DNA of 64,000 bases from Halomonas borealis (GCF_004798905.1 NZ_SDMO01000004.1:124001-188000); one strand, 5' to 3'; shown: positions 38,587 to 49,495, counted from the first letter of the stretch. Translations and numbers: made by a program. The notes: a model not told the origin generated them from the letters alone.

Positions 38587-38649
38587 TTTAACGACATGGC
38601 TATATAATTATTTTGATTTTAAGCGGCGTATCAATGTCGTTTAAAATCA
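38587..38649. promoter_or_regulatory. Nested inverted repeats, candidate operator of the Rieske operon
   Basis: Two inverted-repeat pairs flank the predicted promoter. TTTAACGACAT (38587-38597) pairs with ATGTCGTTTAAA (38634-38645), with one base difference. TGATTTTAA (38614-38622) pairs with TTAAAATCA (38641-38649). The region is strikingly AT-rich for this genome. The likely ligand-responsive protein is the GATase1/AraC regulator at the operon's end, or the LysR next door. Confidence 0.45.
38607..38634 (-). promoter_or_regulatory. Predicted sigma-70 promoter of the Rieske operon
   Basis: On the minus strand TTGATA (complement of 38629-38634) and AATAAT (complement of 38607-38612) are separated by 16 bp; each matches consensus at five of six positions. 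Transcription would start near 38600, giving an ~80-nt leader before ATG 38518. Confidence 0.5.
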
Positions 38650-38701
38650 TATTAGCCGCATTTTTTGCGCCTCTCTTGCGTTTGTTGATTGATATTAGAC
38701 G

Positions 38702-39601
38702 TCATTGCTTGAGCCATTGTCTGGCGCGATCCTCCTGGGCTTGATCCAGCTTTTCCAGCATCGAGCGGGCGGCATTGGACAGCGTGCGGTTGCGATGCAC
38801 CAGGTAACCAAGCGGGCGCTGGATCGGCGGGTGGTCGACCTCGAGCACGTGCAGCTCGTCGTCCACCAGGCGTTCCGGCAGCAGGCTCCAGCCCAGTCCG
38901 ATGGCGGTCATCATCTTGAGCGTCTCCAGGTAATTGGTGGAAAGCGTCGCCGGCAGTCGCAGGCCGGCGGCGGCGAAGCGCGCCTCGATCAGGCCGCGGG
39001 TGAAGGTCAACGGCCCCGGTAGCACGGCATCAACATCACACAGCTCGGCCAGCGCCAGCGGGCCTCGTGCGGCCAGGGGGTGGTCGGGCGCGCAGACGAA
39101 GCGCAGCCGGTCGATCCATACCGGAACGGCCTGAAGCTGGGCGTCGGGGTGCGGGGCCAGGGTGGCCACGGCGATCTCCAGCTCGCCATCGAGCACGCCC
39201 TGGTAGGCCTGTTCGGAGTCCTGGAAGCGCAGGTCGAGGCGCACCTCGGGGTGCTGGGCGGTGTAGTCCTTGAGCAGCGGTGGCAGCCGGTGCAGGCCGA
39301 TGTGATGGCTGGTGGACAGCGTCAGGCTACCGGCGACGCGGCCATCCAGGTTACCGAGCGCGCGGCGGCTGTCGTCGACCATGACCAGGATCTGGCGGGC
39401 GCGGGGCAAGAGCAGTCGGCCGGCCTCGGTCAGCGTGACCCGGCGGCCGATGCGGTCGAACAGCCGGGTGCCGACCTGGTCTTCCAACGCGGCGATGCGC
39501 TTGCTCACGGCCGGCTGAGTGAGGTGCAGCTGTTCGCCGGCCCGCGAGAAGCTGCCGCCGTCGGCCACGGCGAGGAAGGCCTGCAGGCTCTGGGTGTCCA
39601 T
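38702..39601 (-). CDS. LysR-family transcriptional regulator, divergent from leuC
   Basis: A 299-residue LysR-type regulator. The winged HTH occupies residues 1-60 (MDTQSLQAFLAVADGGSFSR, LTQPAVSKRIAALEDQVG) and the effector-binding domain the rest. ATG 39601 (AGGAG upstream) begins the canonical sequence; the frame is open to 39688. The same kind of regulator is divergent from leuC in Pseudomonas, so control of the leucine operon is likely. The stop lies 183 bp from the start of the Rieske gene on the same strand, so its effect on the amine operon is also possible but less likely. Confidence 0.92.
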   Translation of the reverse strand: MDTQSLQAFLAVADGGSFSRAGEQLHLTQPAVSKRIAALEDQVGTRLFDRIGRRVTLTEAGRLLLPRARQILVMVDDSRRALGNLDGRVAGSLTLSTSHHIGLHRLPPLLKDYTAQHPEVRLDLRFQDSEQAYQGVLDGELEIAVATLAPHPDAQLQAVPVWIDRLRFVCAPDHPLAARGPLALAELCDVDAVLPGPLTFTRGLIEARFAAAGLRLPATLSTNYLETLKMMTAIGLGWSLLPERLVDDELHVLEVDHPPIQRPLGYLVHRNRTLSNAARSMLEKLDQAQEDRARQWLKQ

Positions 39602-39624
39602 GCGATCTCCTGGGGCTGTTTCGC

Positions 39625-39639
39625 ATTCCTTAATGGAAT
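39625..39639. promoter_or_regulatory. LysR-type T-N11-A box between lysR-type gene and leuC
   Basis: Perfect interrupted palindrome ATTCC-TTAAT-GGAAT, which contains the T-N11-A core of LysR recognition sites. It lies 24 bp upstream of the LysR ATG and 150 bp upstream of leuC, suited to autoregulation and control of leuC. Confidence 0.6.
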
Positions 39640-39699
39640 CCTTTGGATAAATAACATGAATTGCTTTTATGTGCGCGCCGCGTGACACTCATCGCAAAA

Positions 39700-39734
39700 G
39701 CGCCAAGCGCCAAGCGCCAAGCGCCAAGCGCCAA
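39700..39734 (+). repeat. Five tandem GCGCCAA heptamers in the leuC leader
   Basis: Five perfect head-to-tail 7-bp units (39700-39734), ending 54 bp before the chosen leuC ATG. Such units can change number by slippage. Because the unit is not a multiple of three, the frame of any leader peptide crossing it would change as well. Confidence 0.85.
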
Positions 39735-39788
39735 AAGATGAACAGACCGACCGGACACGCACAGGGCGCTCGCGCCCGGGAGAACGAG

Positions 39789-41252
39789 ATGGCAGGCCAG
39801 ACCCTCTACGACAAGCTGTGGTCGCAACATCTGGTGAAGGAACGCGACGACGGCACCGCCCTGATCTACATCGATCGCCAGCTGCTCCACGAGGTGACCT
39901 CGCCCCAGGCCTTCGAGGGTCTGCGCCTGGCGAACCGCCGGCCGTGGCGGATCGATGCCAACCTGGCGACCCCAGACCACAACGTGCCGACCACCCTCAA
40001 GGAGCGCGCCGCCGGTAATGCGGGGATCGCCGACCCGGTATCGCTGATCCAGGTCCAGACCCTCGACGACAACTGCCACGAGTTCGGCATCGAGGAGTTT
40101 CGCATCAACGACCCGCGCCAGGGCATCGTGCATGTGGTCGGGCCGGAACAGGGCGCGACCCTGCCGGGCATGACCGTGGTCTGCGGCGACTCGCATACCG
40201 CCACCCATGGCGCCTTCGCGGCGCTGGCTCACGGCATCGGCACCTCCGAGGTCGAGCACGTGCTGGCCACCCAGTGTCTGCTGGCCCAGAAGATGCAGAA
40301 CATGCAGGTGCGCGTGGAAGGTGTGCTCGGCGCCGGCGTCACCGCCAAGGACATCGTGCTGGCGATCATCGGCGAGATCGGCACCGCCGGTGGCACCGGC
40401 TATGCCATCGAGTTCGCCGGTAGCGCCATCCAGTCGCTGTCCATGGAAGGCCGCATGACGGTCTGCAACATGGCCATCGAGGCCGGCGCCCGGGTCGGCC
40501 TGATCGCCGTGGACGACACCACCATCGACTATCTCAAAGGCCGTCACTATGCGCCTTCCGCCGAGCAGTGGGCGGCCGCCGTAGCCGACTGGCGCCACCT
40601 GGTCTCCGACGACGATGCCGCCTTCGACAAGGTAGTGACCCTGGACGCCGCGGCGATCGAGCCGCAGGTCAGCTGGGGCACCAGTCCCGAGATGGTCACC
40701 GGCATCGGCGGCGAGGTGCCGGACCCGGCCGAGGCCGCCGACGAGACGGCGCGCACGGGGATCATCCGCGCGCTCGACTACATGGGCCTGGCGCCGAAGC
40801 AGAAGATCACCGATATCCGCCTCGACAAGGTGTTCATCGGCTCGTGCACCAACTCGCGCATCGAGGATCTGCGTGAGGCCGCCAAGGTGGCTCGCGGCAA
40901 GACGGTCGCCGACTCCATCCAGCTGGCCATGGTGGTGCCGGGCTCGGGCCTGGTGAAGCAGCAGGCGGAGGCGGAGGGCCTCGATGCGATCTTCCGTGCG
41001 GCCGGTTTCGAATGGCGCGAGCCGGGCTGCTCCATGTGCCTGGCGATGAACGCCGACAAGCTGGGTGCCGGCGAGCACTGCGCCTCGACCTCCAACCGCA
41101 ACTTCGAGGGCCGCCAGGGCTATGGCGGGCGTACCCATCTGGTGAGCCCGGCGATGGCCGCCGCTGCCGCCATCGCCGGCCACTTCGTCGATGTGCGCGC
41201 CCTCGGGGGCGACAGCCCCGCCCACGACGCCATCCCGCAGCAGGAGGCCTGA
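39789..41252 (+). CDS. leuC: 3-isopropylmalate dehydratase large subunit
   Basis: A 487-residue aconitase-family subunit that, with LeuD, isomerises 2- to 3-isopropylmalate in leucine synthesis. [4Fe-4S] ligand cysteines are visible in [12 protein letters not shown] and [10 protein letters not shown]. It begins [17 protein letters not shown] 39789 is chosen because GGGAG lies just upstream; ATG 39738 in the same frame lacks a ribosome-binding site. The C-terminal ~15 residues (after DVRALGG) exceed the usual length. It is followed 3 bp later by leuD. Confidence 0.96.
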   Translation: MAGQTLYDKLWSQHLVKERDDGTALIYIDRQLLHEVTSPQAFEGLRLANRRPWRIDANLATPDHNVPTTLKERAAGNAGIADPVSLIQVQTLDDNCHEFGIEEFRINDPRQGIVHVVGPEQGATLPGMTVVCGDSHTATHGAFAALAHGIGTSEVEHVLATQCLLAQKMQNMQVRVEGVLGAGVTAKDIVLAIIGEIGTAGGTGYAIEFAGSAIQSLSMEGRMTVCNMAIEAGARVGLIAVDDTTIDYLKGRHYAPSAEQWAAAVADWRHLVSDDDAAFDKVVTLDAAAIEPQVSWGTSPEMVTGIGGEVPDPAEAADETARTGIIRALDYMGLAPKQKITDIRLDKVFIGSCTNSRIEDLREAAKVARGKTVADSIQLAMVVPGSGLVKQQAEAEGLDAIFRAAGFEWREPGCSMCLAMNADKLGAGEHCASTSNRNFEGRQGYGGRTHLVSPAMAAAAAIAGHFVDVRALGGDSPAHDAIPQQEA

Positions 41253-41255
41253 GCC

Positions 41256-41900
41256 ATGCAGAAATTCGAACGCCTCGACGGCCTGGTCGCACCGCTGGAT
41301 CGCGCCAATGTCGACACCGACCTGATCATCCCCAAGCAGTTCTTGAAGTCGATCCAGCGCACCGGCTTCGGCGTCAACCTGTTCGACGAGCTGCGCTACC
41401 TCGACGAGGGGCAGCCGGGCCAGGACTGCTCGCAGCGTCCGCTCAACCCTGATTTCGTGCTCAACCGGCCACGCTATCAGGGCGCCGGCGTACTGCTGGC
41501 GCGCCACAACTTCGGCTGCGGCAGCTCCCGCGAGCATGCGCCTTGGGCGCTGGCCGACTTCGGCTTCCGGGTGGTGATCGCGCCGAGCTTCGCCGACATC
41601 TTCTACAATAACGCCTTCAAGAACGGCATCCTGCTGATCACGCTGCCCGAAGTCGTCGTCGACCGCCTGTTCGCCGAGGTCGAGGCCGCCGAGGGATACC
41701 GGCTCGAGGTGGACCTCGCCGAGCAGCGTGTCATCACGCCGTCCGGCGAGATCCTTGGGTTCGAGATCGATGCCTTCCGCAAGCATTGCCTGCTCGAAGG
41801 GCTCGATGACATCGGCATCACCCTGCAGAACGAGGACGCCATCCGCGCCTTCGAGCAGCAGCACCGTGAGGCCCGGCCCTGGCTGTTCCGAGAAGCTTGA
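41256..41900 (+). CDS. leuD: 3-isopropylmalate dehydratase small subunit
   Basis: A 214-residue swivel-domain subunit partnering LeuC. It begins [20 protein letters not shown] and contains the conserved [28 protein letters not shown] and [13 protein letters not shown] segments. Length fits the family (E. coli 201). leuB follows only after a 204-bp gap containing an extragenic repeat. Confidence 0.96.
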   Translation: MQKFERLDGLVAPLDRANVDTDLIIPKQFLKSIQRTGFGVNLFDELRYLDEGQPGQDCSQRPLNPDFVLNRPRYQGAGVLLARHNFGCGSSREHAPWALADFGFRVVIAPSFADIFYNNAFKNGILLITLPEVVVDRLFAEVEAAEGYRLEVDLAEQRVITPSGEILGFEIDAFRKHCLLEGLDDIGITLQNEDAIRAFEQQHREARPWLFREA

Positions 41901-42000
41901 ATCGGCAAGAGGCTCGCTGCGTTTCAGCGGCCAGTATCGAGCATGGCCGGCTTCTCAGTGATATGACAGCGGAGCGTCGGAGGCGGGCCAGAGCGGAGGT

Positions 42001-42050
42001 CCTGCGCCAGGGATGGCGCCGGTAGCGCCCAGGGATGGGTTCACAGCGCC
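42001..42050. repeat. Putative dispersed extragenic repeat between leuD and leuB
   Basis: Contains the palindrome GCGCCAGGGATGGCGC (42004-42019) and a second copy of CCAGGGATGG 22 bp further (42007-42016 and 42029-42038). It resembles the GGATGG-type extragenic palindromes common in Pseudomonas, Halomonas and Marinobacter intergenic regions. Only this copy was noticed in the window. Confidence 0.45.
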
Positions 42051-42104
42051 TCCTCGATGGCCTGCGCCCGAGTCAGCTCCGCCTTTCCCAGCAAGGAAGA
42101 CACG

Positions 42105-43184
<1,080 letters not shown>

Positions 43185-43348
43185 GCGTTCGGAGATGATG
43201 CCTTTCCGGCGACGTTGCTACACTAGGGTCGCAGGAACGCTATACTTTCCTGTCATTTCGCATCGTGATCGCGACACAGGGGCGCTCGCTGTTAGGCCAT
43301 GCTTTTTTCTGTAGACTAACGGGTCAAATTCTTTGTGGAGGACTTCAC

Positions 43349-44461
43349 ATGTTGAAAGTCGGTTTCGTCGGATGGCGTGGCATGGTCGGTTCCGTGCTCA
43401 TGCAGCGCATGGTGGAAGATGGCGATTTCAACGGCATCGAACCGATCTTCTTCACCACCTCTCAGGTCGGCCAGCCCGGCCCCGATGTCGGTGTGGACGT
43501 GCCTCCGCTGAAGGATGCCTTCGACCTTGAGACGCTCAAGGCGCTCGACGTGGTGATCACCTGCCAGGGCGGGGACTACACCAAGAAGGTCTATGAAGAC
43601 CTGCGTGGCGGTGGCTGGAAGGGTTACTGGATCGACGCTGCCAGCACCCTGCGCATGGCCGATGACGCCACCATCGTGCTGGACCCGGTCAACCGCAAGG
43701 TGATCGACGCGCAGCTGGCGCGCGGCGCCAAGACCTTCGTCGGCGGCAACTGCACCGTCAGCCTGATGCTGATGGGCCTGGGCGGGCTGTTCGAGGCCAA
43801 CATGGTCGAGTGGATGACCTCCATGACCTACCAGGCGGCGTCCGGCTCCGGTGCCAAGCACATGCGCGAGCTGCTCAACCAGATGGGCGGCCTGCGTGAC
43901 AGCGTGGCCGATGAGCTCGCCGACCCCGCCAGCGCCATCCTTGAGGTCGATCGCAAGGTTACCGCGGCCATGCGTAGCGGCGATTTCCCGACCGACAACT
44001 TCGGTGCGCCCCTGGCCGGCAGCCTGTTGCCGTGGATCGACTCCAAGCTCGACAACGGCCAGAGCCGCGAGGAATGGAAGGGTAACGTCGAGTCCAACAA
44101 GATCCTCGGCCTGCAGGACAATCCGGTGCCCATCGATGGCCTCTGCGTGCGTATCGGTGCCATGCGCTCTCACAGCCAGGCGTTCACCATCAAGCTGCGC
44201 CAGGACGTGCCGCTCGACGAGATCGAGGACCGCATCGCCAACCATAACGACTGGGTCAAGCTGATTCCCAACGACAAGGATGCCACCATCGACGGCCTGA
44301 CGCCGGCCGCCGCGACCGGCACCCTGGACGTGCCGGTGGGCCGTCTACGCAAGATGGCCATGGGCGGCGAATATCTCTCGGCCTTCGGCGTCGGCGACCA
44401 GCTGTTGTGGGGGGCGGCCGAGCCGCTGAAGCGCATGCTCAAGATCCTGCGCGAGCAGTAA
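43349..44461 (+). CDS. asd: Aspartate-semialdehyde dehydrogenase
   Basis: A 370-residue NADP-dependent enzyme making aspartate semialdehyde for lysine, diaminopimelate, threonine and methionine. It starts [20 protein letters not shown]. The catalytic Cys is in [15 protein letters not shown] and the [11 protein letters not shown] segment is conserved. ATG 43349 follows GTGGAGGA; the upstream open part (from 43265) has no similarity. A TATACT -10-like hexamer lies at 43241-43246. A strong terminator follows. In Pseudomonas fimV lies next, but it is absent here. Confidence 0.96.
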   Translation: MLKVGFVGWRGMVGSVLMQRMVEDGDFNGIEPIFFTTSQVGQPGPDVGVDVPPLKDAFDLETLKALDVVITCQGGDYTKKVYEDLRGGGWKGYWIDAASTLRMADDATIVLDPVNRKVIDAQLARGAKTFVGGNCTVSLMLMGLGGLFEANMVEWMTSMTYQAASGSGAKHMRELLNQMGGLRDSVADELADPASAILEVDRKVTAAMRSGDFPTDNFGAPLAGSLLPWIDSKLDNGQSREEWKGNVESNKILGLQDNPVPIDGLCVRIGAMRSHSQAFTIKLRQDVPLDEIEDRIANHNDWVKLIPNDKDATIDGLTPAAATGTLDVPVGRLRKMAMGGEYLSAFGVGDQLLWGAAEPLKRMLKILREQ

Positions 44462-44500
44462 ACGACGCGCGCAAGACGACGCGGTAGGTCGTGCATGCCC

Positions 44501-44534
44501 GGGGGCGCCTTGATCGAGGCGCCCCCGCTTTTTT
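44501..44534 (+). terminator. Rho-independent terminator after asd
   Basis: Perfect 10-bp stem GGGGGCGCCT / AGGCGCCCCC (44501-44510, 44517-44526) with loop TGATCG, followed by GC and six T. Confidence 0.95.
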
Positions 44535-44666
44535 GCGTACTCGTCGGTGGTTCGGCTTCGCGTGCGCGCCGGCTGGCGTTCGGCGAGTCCGGCAGGGATA
44601 ATGTGACCCTCTTTTCTCCGCCGGCAAGCGCCGGACGGCACCGCGAGCCGATGACATGATTGCGCC

Positions 44667-45647
44667 ATGAGTTTTTTCCAACGCCTCGACGAAACACAGC
44701 CCCTGAGCGGACGCCTGGCCATGTCCGTGGAGTACGACGGCAGCCGGTACTGTGGCTGGCAACGCCTCAAGCATTCGCCTTCCATTCAGGGCTCGCTCGA
44801 GAAAGCCTTGTCGAAGGTGGCCAGCGCGCCGGTCGACTTGCATGCCAGTGGGCGCACCGATTCCGGGGTGCATGCGACCCGGCAGGTCGTGCACTTCGAC
44901 CCGCCGTCGCCGCGCTCGGCGAAAGCCTGGGTATTCGGCGGCAATGCCAACCTGCCGAGCGACATCGCCATCCGTTGGGTCAAGCCGGTGGACCGTGCCT
45001 TCCATGCGCGTTTCATGGCCCAGGCGCGCCGTTATCGTTACATCTGGCTCAACCAGACCACGCGGCCGGTGCTGGAGCGAGCCAACGTGATCTGGTGTCG
45101 CGACCCGCTGAATGCCGAGGCCATGCATGAGGCCGCTCAGGTGCTGGTGGGCGAGCACGACTTCTCCAGTTTCCGCGCCGCCGGCTGCCAGTCGAGGAGC
45201 CCCTGGCGGCACCTGCACTTCGTCGAGGTGCAGCGTCATGGCCCGTATGTGGTGCTCGATGTGCAGGGCAATGCCTTCTTGCACCACATGATTCGCAATA
45301 TCGCCGGGGCCCTGATGCGGGTCGGGCGCGGTGAGGAGGGCGCCGACTATCTGGCGCGTCTGCTGGCGCTGCAGAACCGTGCGCTCGGCGATATCACCGC
45401 GCCAGCCCATGGCCTGCATTTCGTCGACTCGGTCTATGACCCCGCCTGGGAGCTTCCCAGCGAGCCCCTGGGTCCCAACCTGCTGGCCTTCCTGGGCGAG
45501 TGGGCGGGAGAGCGCGCCTTGCCGGCCATTCGTCCCGAGCTGCTGCGTGGCAGGACGCGCGCGGAAGGCCTGGCCTTTGCCTCCGCCCGCGACGCGGAGA
45601 TTGCCGCGCAGGCCTCGAGCCCCGGGGCGGTCGATGACGATGACTGA
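44667..45647 (+). CDS. truA: tRNA pseudouridine(38-40) synthase
   Basis: A 326-residue TruA. It modifies uridines 38-40 in the anticodon arm. The catalytic Asp lies in ASGRTDSGVHATRQVVHF, and VEYDGSRYCGWQ and GNAFLHHMIRNIAGALM are family signatures. Compared with E. coli TruA (270) there is a C-terminal extension of ~50 residues, rich in Arg/Ala and ending in an acidic run. The next gene, trpF, starts 14 bp downstream. Confidence 0.95.
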   Translation: MSFFQRLDETQPLSGRLAMSVEYDGSRYCGWQRLKHSPSIQGSLEKALSKVASAPVDLHASGRTDSGVHATRQVVHFDPPSPRSAKAWVFGGNANLPSDIAIRWVKPVDRAFHARFMAQARRYRYIWLNQTTRPVLERANVIWCRDPLNAEAMHEAAQVLVGEHDFSSFRAAGCQSRSPWRHLHFVEVQRHGPYVVLDVQGNAFLHHMIRNIAGALMRVGRGEEGADYLARLLALQNRALGDITAPAHGLHFVDSVYDPAWELPSEPLGPNLLAFLGEWAGERALPAIRPELLRGRTRAEGLAFASARDAEIAAQASSPGAVDDDD

Positions 45648-45661
45648 ACAGGAGAACGGGG

Positions 45662-46312
45662 ATGCTTGAGCATGGGCAGGCCCACGGCCGCACTCGGGTC
45701 AAGTTCTGCGGCCTGACGCGCCCCGAGGATGTCGACAAGGCCGTGGCGGCGGGCGCCGATGCTCTGGGGTTCGTGCTCTGGCCCGGCAGCAAGCGGGCCA
45801 TAGACCTCGAGCGCCTGGCGATGCTGACGGCCCGGGTGCCGGCCTTCGTGACACGGGTCGGGCTGTTCGTCGACCCCGATGCCGCGCTGGTGGCGAAGGC
45901 CGCCGAGCATCTGGATCTGCTGCAGTTCCACGGCGAGGAGGCGCCGGCGTTCTGTCAGGCCGCTCCGGCGCCCTGGATCAAGGCCTTGCGCATGCATGAT
46001 GACCTGGATCTCCCCGTGGCGGCCGGCCGCTATGCCGGCGCCCGGGCGCTGTTGCTCGACGCCTATCGCCCGGGGATGCCGGGCGGCACCGGCGAGACCT
46101 TCGACTGGTCGCGCATTCCCGCGTGCCTGGCAAAACCTGTTATTCTCGCCGGAGGCCTGACGCCGGCCAATGTGGCGGCGGCCATCGTGGCGGTGCGGCC
46201 CTTCGCGGTGGATGTTTCCGGCGGCATCGAGAGCGCACCGGGGATCAAGGGCGAGGCGCCGATGGCCGACTTCCTCCGGGCGGTACAGCGCGGCGATGCC
46301 GCAGGCTCATGA
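45662..46312 (+). CDS. trpF: Phosphoribosylanthranilate isomerase
   Basis: A 216-residue TIM-barrel enzyme of tryptophan synthesis. It shows the N-terminal VKFCGLTRPEDV (catalytic Cys), QFHGEE, the Asp/Gly-rich LLDAYRPGMPGGTGETFDW loop and the phosphate-binding FAVDVSGGIESAPG near the end. AGGAGAACGGG precedes ATG 45662. It is cotranscribed with truA and followed after 52 bp by trpB. Confidence 0.95.
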   Translation: MLEHGQAHGRTRVKFCGLTRPEDVDKAVAAGADALGFVLWPGSKRAIDLERLAMLTARVPAFVTRVGLFVDPDAALVAKAAEHLDLLQFHGEEAPAFCQAAPAPWIKALRMHDDLDLPVAAGRYAGARALLLDAYRPGMPGGTGETFDWSRIPACLAKPVILAGGLTPANVAAAIVAVRPFAVDVSGGIESAPGIKGEAPMADFLRAVQRGDAAGS

Positions 46313-46364
46313 TCCCGACGAATCCCCCCGACAACCCCTACTGGCGACCCTGTGAGGTGTCTTT

Positions 46365-47579
46365 GTGAGCAAGTTCAGCGACCTGACCCGACTGCCGGAT
46401 GCCCGCGGCCATTTCGGCCCCTATGGCGGCCGGTTCGTCTCGGAGACCCTGAGCTTCGCCCTGGAAGACCTGGAGGCGACCTACGCCCAGCTGCGTGACG
46501 ATCCGGACTTCCAGGCGGAATTCGACCATGACCTGGCCCATTACGTGGGTCGGCCGTCACCGCTCTATCATGCCGAACGGTGGTCGACGCGGCTCGGTGG
46601 CGCGCAGATCTGGCTCAAGCGCGAGGACCTGAATCACACCGGCGCCCACAAGGTGAACAACACCATCGGTCAGGCGCTGCTGGCCAAGAAGAGCGGCAAG
46701 CCGCGGGTGATCGCCGAGACCGGTGCCGGTCAGCATGGTGTGGCCACCGCCACCGTGGCGGCGCGTCTGGGGCTCGAATGCGACGTCTACATGGGCGCCG
46801 AGGACGTCGAGCGCCAGAAGCTCAATGTCTATCGCATGCGCCTGCTGGGCGCCAACGTGATTCCCGTGGAATCCGGCACTCGCACCCTCAAGGATGCCAT
46901 GAACGAGGCGTTGCGCGACTGGGTCACCAATGTCGATCACACCTTCTACATCATCGGGACCGTGGCCGGGCCGCATCCCTATCCGCAGCTGGTCCGCGAC
47001 TTCAATGCCGTGGTCGGCCGCGAGGCGCGTCGTCAGGCGGTGGAGGAGTTCGGTCGCCTGCCCGATGCGTTGATCGCCTGCGTGGGGGGCGGTTCCAACG
47101 CCATGGGCCTGTTCTATCCCTTCGTCGAAGACGACGAGGTGGCCATGTTCGGCGTCGAGGCCGGTGGCGACGGGGTGGCCACCGGCCGTCACGCCGCCCC
47201 CCTGGCATCCGGGGCGCCGCGGGGCGTGCTGCATGGCAACCGTACCTACCTGATGTCCGACGAGGGCGGCCAGGTCAGCGACACCCACTCGATCTCCGCG
47301 GGGCTGGACTATCCCGGCGTGGGGCCCGAGCACGCGCTGTGGAAGGACGTCGGGCGGGTCAGCTATGTGACCGCCGACGACGACGCGGTGCTCGAGGCCT
47401 TCCGCGAGCTGACCCATGTCGAGGGCATCATGCCGGCGCTCGAGTCGGCCCACGCCCTGGCGCATGCCAAGGTGCTGGCGCCGCAGATGCGGCCCGACCA
47501 GCATATCGTGGTCAACCTCTCCGGACGCGGCGACAAGGATATCCTGACGGTCGCCAAGCTCGACGGCATCGAACTCTAG
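46365..47579 (+). CDS. trpB: Tryptophan synthase beta chain
   Basis: A 404-residue PLP enzyme condensing indole and serine. The PLP lysine is in [18 protein letters not shown] and the phosphate-binding loop is [10 protein letters not shown]. It opens [13 protein letters not shown], the standard TrpB N terminus. The start is GTG 46365 with GAGGT upstream. The linked trpA gene begins 9 bp after its stop, as usual for the channelling alpha-beta complex. Confidence 0.97.
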   Translation: MSKFSDLTRLPDARGHFGPYGGRFVSETLSFALEDLEATYAQLRDDPDFQAEFDHDLAHYVGRPSPLYHAERWSTRLGGAQIWLKREDLNHTGAHKVNNTIGQALLAKKSGKPRVIAETGAGQHGVATATVAARLGLECDVYMGAEDVERQKLNVYRMRLLGANVIPVESGTRTLKDAMNEALRDWVTNVDHTFYIIGTVAGPHPYPQLVRDFNAVVGREARRQAVEEFGRLPDALIACVGGGSNAMGLFYPFVEDDEVAMFGVEAGGDGVATGRHAAPLASGAPRGVLHGNRTYLMSDEGGQVSDTHSISAGLDYPGVGPEHALWKDVGRVSYVTADDDAVLEAFRELTHVEGIMPALESAHALAHAKVLAPQMRPDQHIVVNLSGRGDKDILTVAKLDGIEL

Positions 47580-47588
47580 GGGACTCAG

Positions 47589-48392
47589 ATGAATCGTATC
47601 GACCAACGCTTCGCCTCGCTCAAGGAACAGGGGCGCCGCGCGCTGATCCCCTACATCACCGCCGGCGATCCGGCGCCGCAGTACACCGTGGGCTACATGC
47701 ACGCCCTGGTGCGCGCCGGCGCCGATGTCATCGAGCTGGGCGTGCCGTTCTCCGACCCCATGGCCGACGGGCCGGTGATCCAGAAGGCCTGCGAGCGGGC
47801 CCTCCAGCATGGCGTGCGCCTGTCCGACCTGATCGAGATGGTGCGCGAGTTCCGCCGTGACGACGCCGAGACTCCGGTGGTGCTGATGGGCTATCTCAAC
47901 CCGGTCGAGCGGATGGGGCTTGAGCCCTTCGCCGACGCGGCCAAGGACGCCGGCATCGACGGCGTATTGCTCGTCGACATGCCGCCGGAAGAGGCCGACC
48001 TGATGGGGCCGGTGCTCAAGGAGCGAGGCCTGGCCTCGATCTTCCTGGTGGCCCCTACCACTCCCCGTGCCCGGGCCGCTACAATATGTGCCCATGGCGA
48101 GGGCTATCTCTATTATGTCTCGCTCAAGGGCGTCACGGGGGGCGCCAGCGTCGACGCCGCGGACGTCGCCGATCACCTGGCACCGCTGCGCGAGATGACC
48201 GAACTGCCGCTGTGTGTGGGCTTCGGCATTCGTGACGGGGCATCGGCCGCCGAAGTCGGCCGGGTGGCCGATGGAGTGATCGTCGGCAGTGCCCTGGTCT
48301 CGCGCATCGCCGAGAATGCCGCGCGCCCCGAGGCGGTTGCCGCCGAACTGGAGGCCGTGCTCGGCGACATGCGTCAGGCCCTGGACGCCTGA
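47589..48392 (+). CDS. trpA: Tryptophan synthase alpha chain
   Basis: A 267-residue TIM barrel that cleaves indole-3-glycerol phosphate. The catalytic Glu and Asp are in [26 protein letters not shown] near the N terminus and the phosphate loop [10 protein letters not shown] are conserved. A GGGGACTC sequence lies just upstream of ATG 47589. It is followed by accD after a 71-bp gap containing a hairpin. Confidence 0.96.
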   Translation: MNRIDQRFASLKEQGRRALIPYITAGDPAPQYTVGYMHALVRAGADVIELGVPFSDPMADGPVIQKACERALQHGVRLSDLIEMVREFRRDDAETPVVLMGYLNPVERMGLEPFADAAKDAGIDGVLLVDMPPEEADLMGPVLKERGLASIFLVAPTTPRARAATICAHGEGYLYYVSLKGVTGGASVDAADVADHLAPLREMTELPLCVGFGIRDGASAAEVGRVADGVIVGSALVSRIAENAARPEAVAAELEAVLGDMRQALDA

Positions 48393-48415
48393 CGGACCCG
48401 AACACCGATTCGACA

Positions 48416-48439
48416 GTCGTCCCGCCGCGGTGGGACGAC
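48416..48439 (+). terminator. Hairpin between trpA and accD
   Basis: Stem GTCGTCCC / GGGACGAC (48416-48423, 48432-48439) with an 8-base loop, followed by CGCAAAAA, not T. It is weak as an intrinsic terminator. Confidence 0.33.
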
Positions 48440-48463
48440 CGCAAAAATGGAAGCGTTTCTGAC

Positions 48464-49495
48464 ATGAGCTGGCTAGACAAGATCGTGCCCTCGGTGGGCC
48501 GCATTCAGCGCAAGGAGCGCCGTTCGAGCGTGCCGGACGGCCTGTGGCGTAAGTGTCCCAAGTGCGAAGGGGTGCTTTATCTGCCGGAACTCGAGAAGCA
48601 TCAAAACGTCTGTCCCAAGTGCGAGCATCACCTGCGCCTCACGGCACGCAAGCGGCTCGACTGGTTCCTCGACAAGGAAGGTCGCGAGGAGATCGCGGCC
48701 GACCTCGAGCCCATCGATCGCTTGAAGTTCCGGGATTCCAAGAAGTACAAGGACCGCCTGGCCGCGGCCCAGAAGTCCACCGGTGAGCAGGATGCCCTGG
48801 TGGCCATGAGCGGCCGCCTGGATGGTCTGCCGATGGTGGCGGTGGCCTTCGAGTTCACCTTCATGGGTGGCTCGATGGGTGCCGTGGTCGGCGAGAAGTT
48901 CGTGCGTGCCGCCGAGCAGGCGCTGGAACAGGGCGTGCCCCTGGTGTGCTTCGGTGCCTCGGGGGGTGCCCGCATGCAGGAAGCGCTGTTCTCGCTGATG
49001 CAGATGGCCAAGACCTCCGCCGCGCTCGAGAAGCTCAAGCAGGCCGGCGTGCCCTACATCTCGGTGTTGACCGATCCGGTCTTCGGTGGCGTTTCCGCGT
49101 CGCTGGCCATGCTCGGGGACCTCAACGTCGCCGAACCTAACGCCCTGATCGGCTTCGCCGGCCCGCGGGTCATCGAGCAGACCGTCCGCGAGCAGTTGCC
49201 GGAAGGCTTCCAGCGCAGCGAGTTCCTGCTCGAGCACGGCACCGTGGACATGATCGTGCACCGCCACGAGATGCGCGAGCGCCTCGGTGGGGTGCTGCGC
49301 AAGCTGACTCACCAGTCGGTCCATGGCGACGCCGACGCCGACGCCGATGTCTCGCCGGCCGTCGAGCCGGCTGCCGCCAGCGAATCGGTCAATGCCGCCG
49401 AGCCGGAATCGACCGATACCAGTGAGCCCGATGCGGATGCCGCGCCCGAGTCGCCGAGCGATGCCGGCGAGCCGCGTTCCAACGGTGAGCGCTGA
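48464..49495 (+). CDS. accD: Acetyl-CoA carboxylase carboxyltransferase beta subunit
   Basis: A 343-residue subunit that with AccA transfers CO2 to acetyl-CoA in fatty-acid synthesis. The N-terminal zinc ribbon has CPKCEGVLY and VCPKCEHHL. The crotonase-fold core includes [19 protein letters not shown] and [19 protein letters not shown] ~55-residue acidic tail ([13 protein letters not shown] onward) exceeds E. coli AccD (304), as often seen in halophile-leaning lineages. folC overlaps or abuts its end. Confidence 0.96.
   Translation: MSWLDKIVPSVGRIQRKERRSSVPDGLWRKCPKCEGVLYLPELEKHQNVCPKCEHHLRLTARKRLDWFLDKEGREEIAADLEPIDRLKFRDSKKYKDRLAAAQKSTGEQDALVAMSGRLDGLPMVAVAFEFTFMGGSMGAVVGEKFVRAAEQALEQGVPLVCFGASGGARMQEALFSLMQMAKTSAALEKLKQAGVPYISVLTDPVFGGVSASLAMLGDLNVAEPNALIGFAGPRVIEQTVREQLPEGFQRSEFLLEHGTVDMIVHRHEMRERLGGVLRKLTHQSVHGDADADADVSPAVEPAAASESVNAAEPESTDTSEPDADAAPESPSDAGEPRSNGER

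Noticed and set aside
39630..41864. 744-codon minus-strand frame opposite leuC/leuD
   Set aside because: Antisense shadow; leuC and leuD account for the region.
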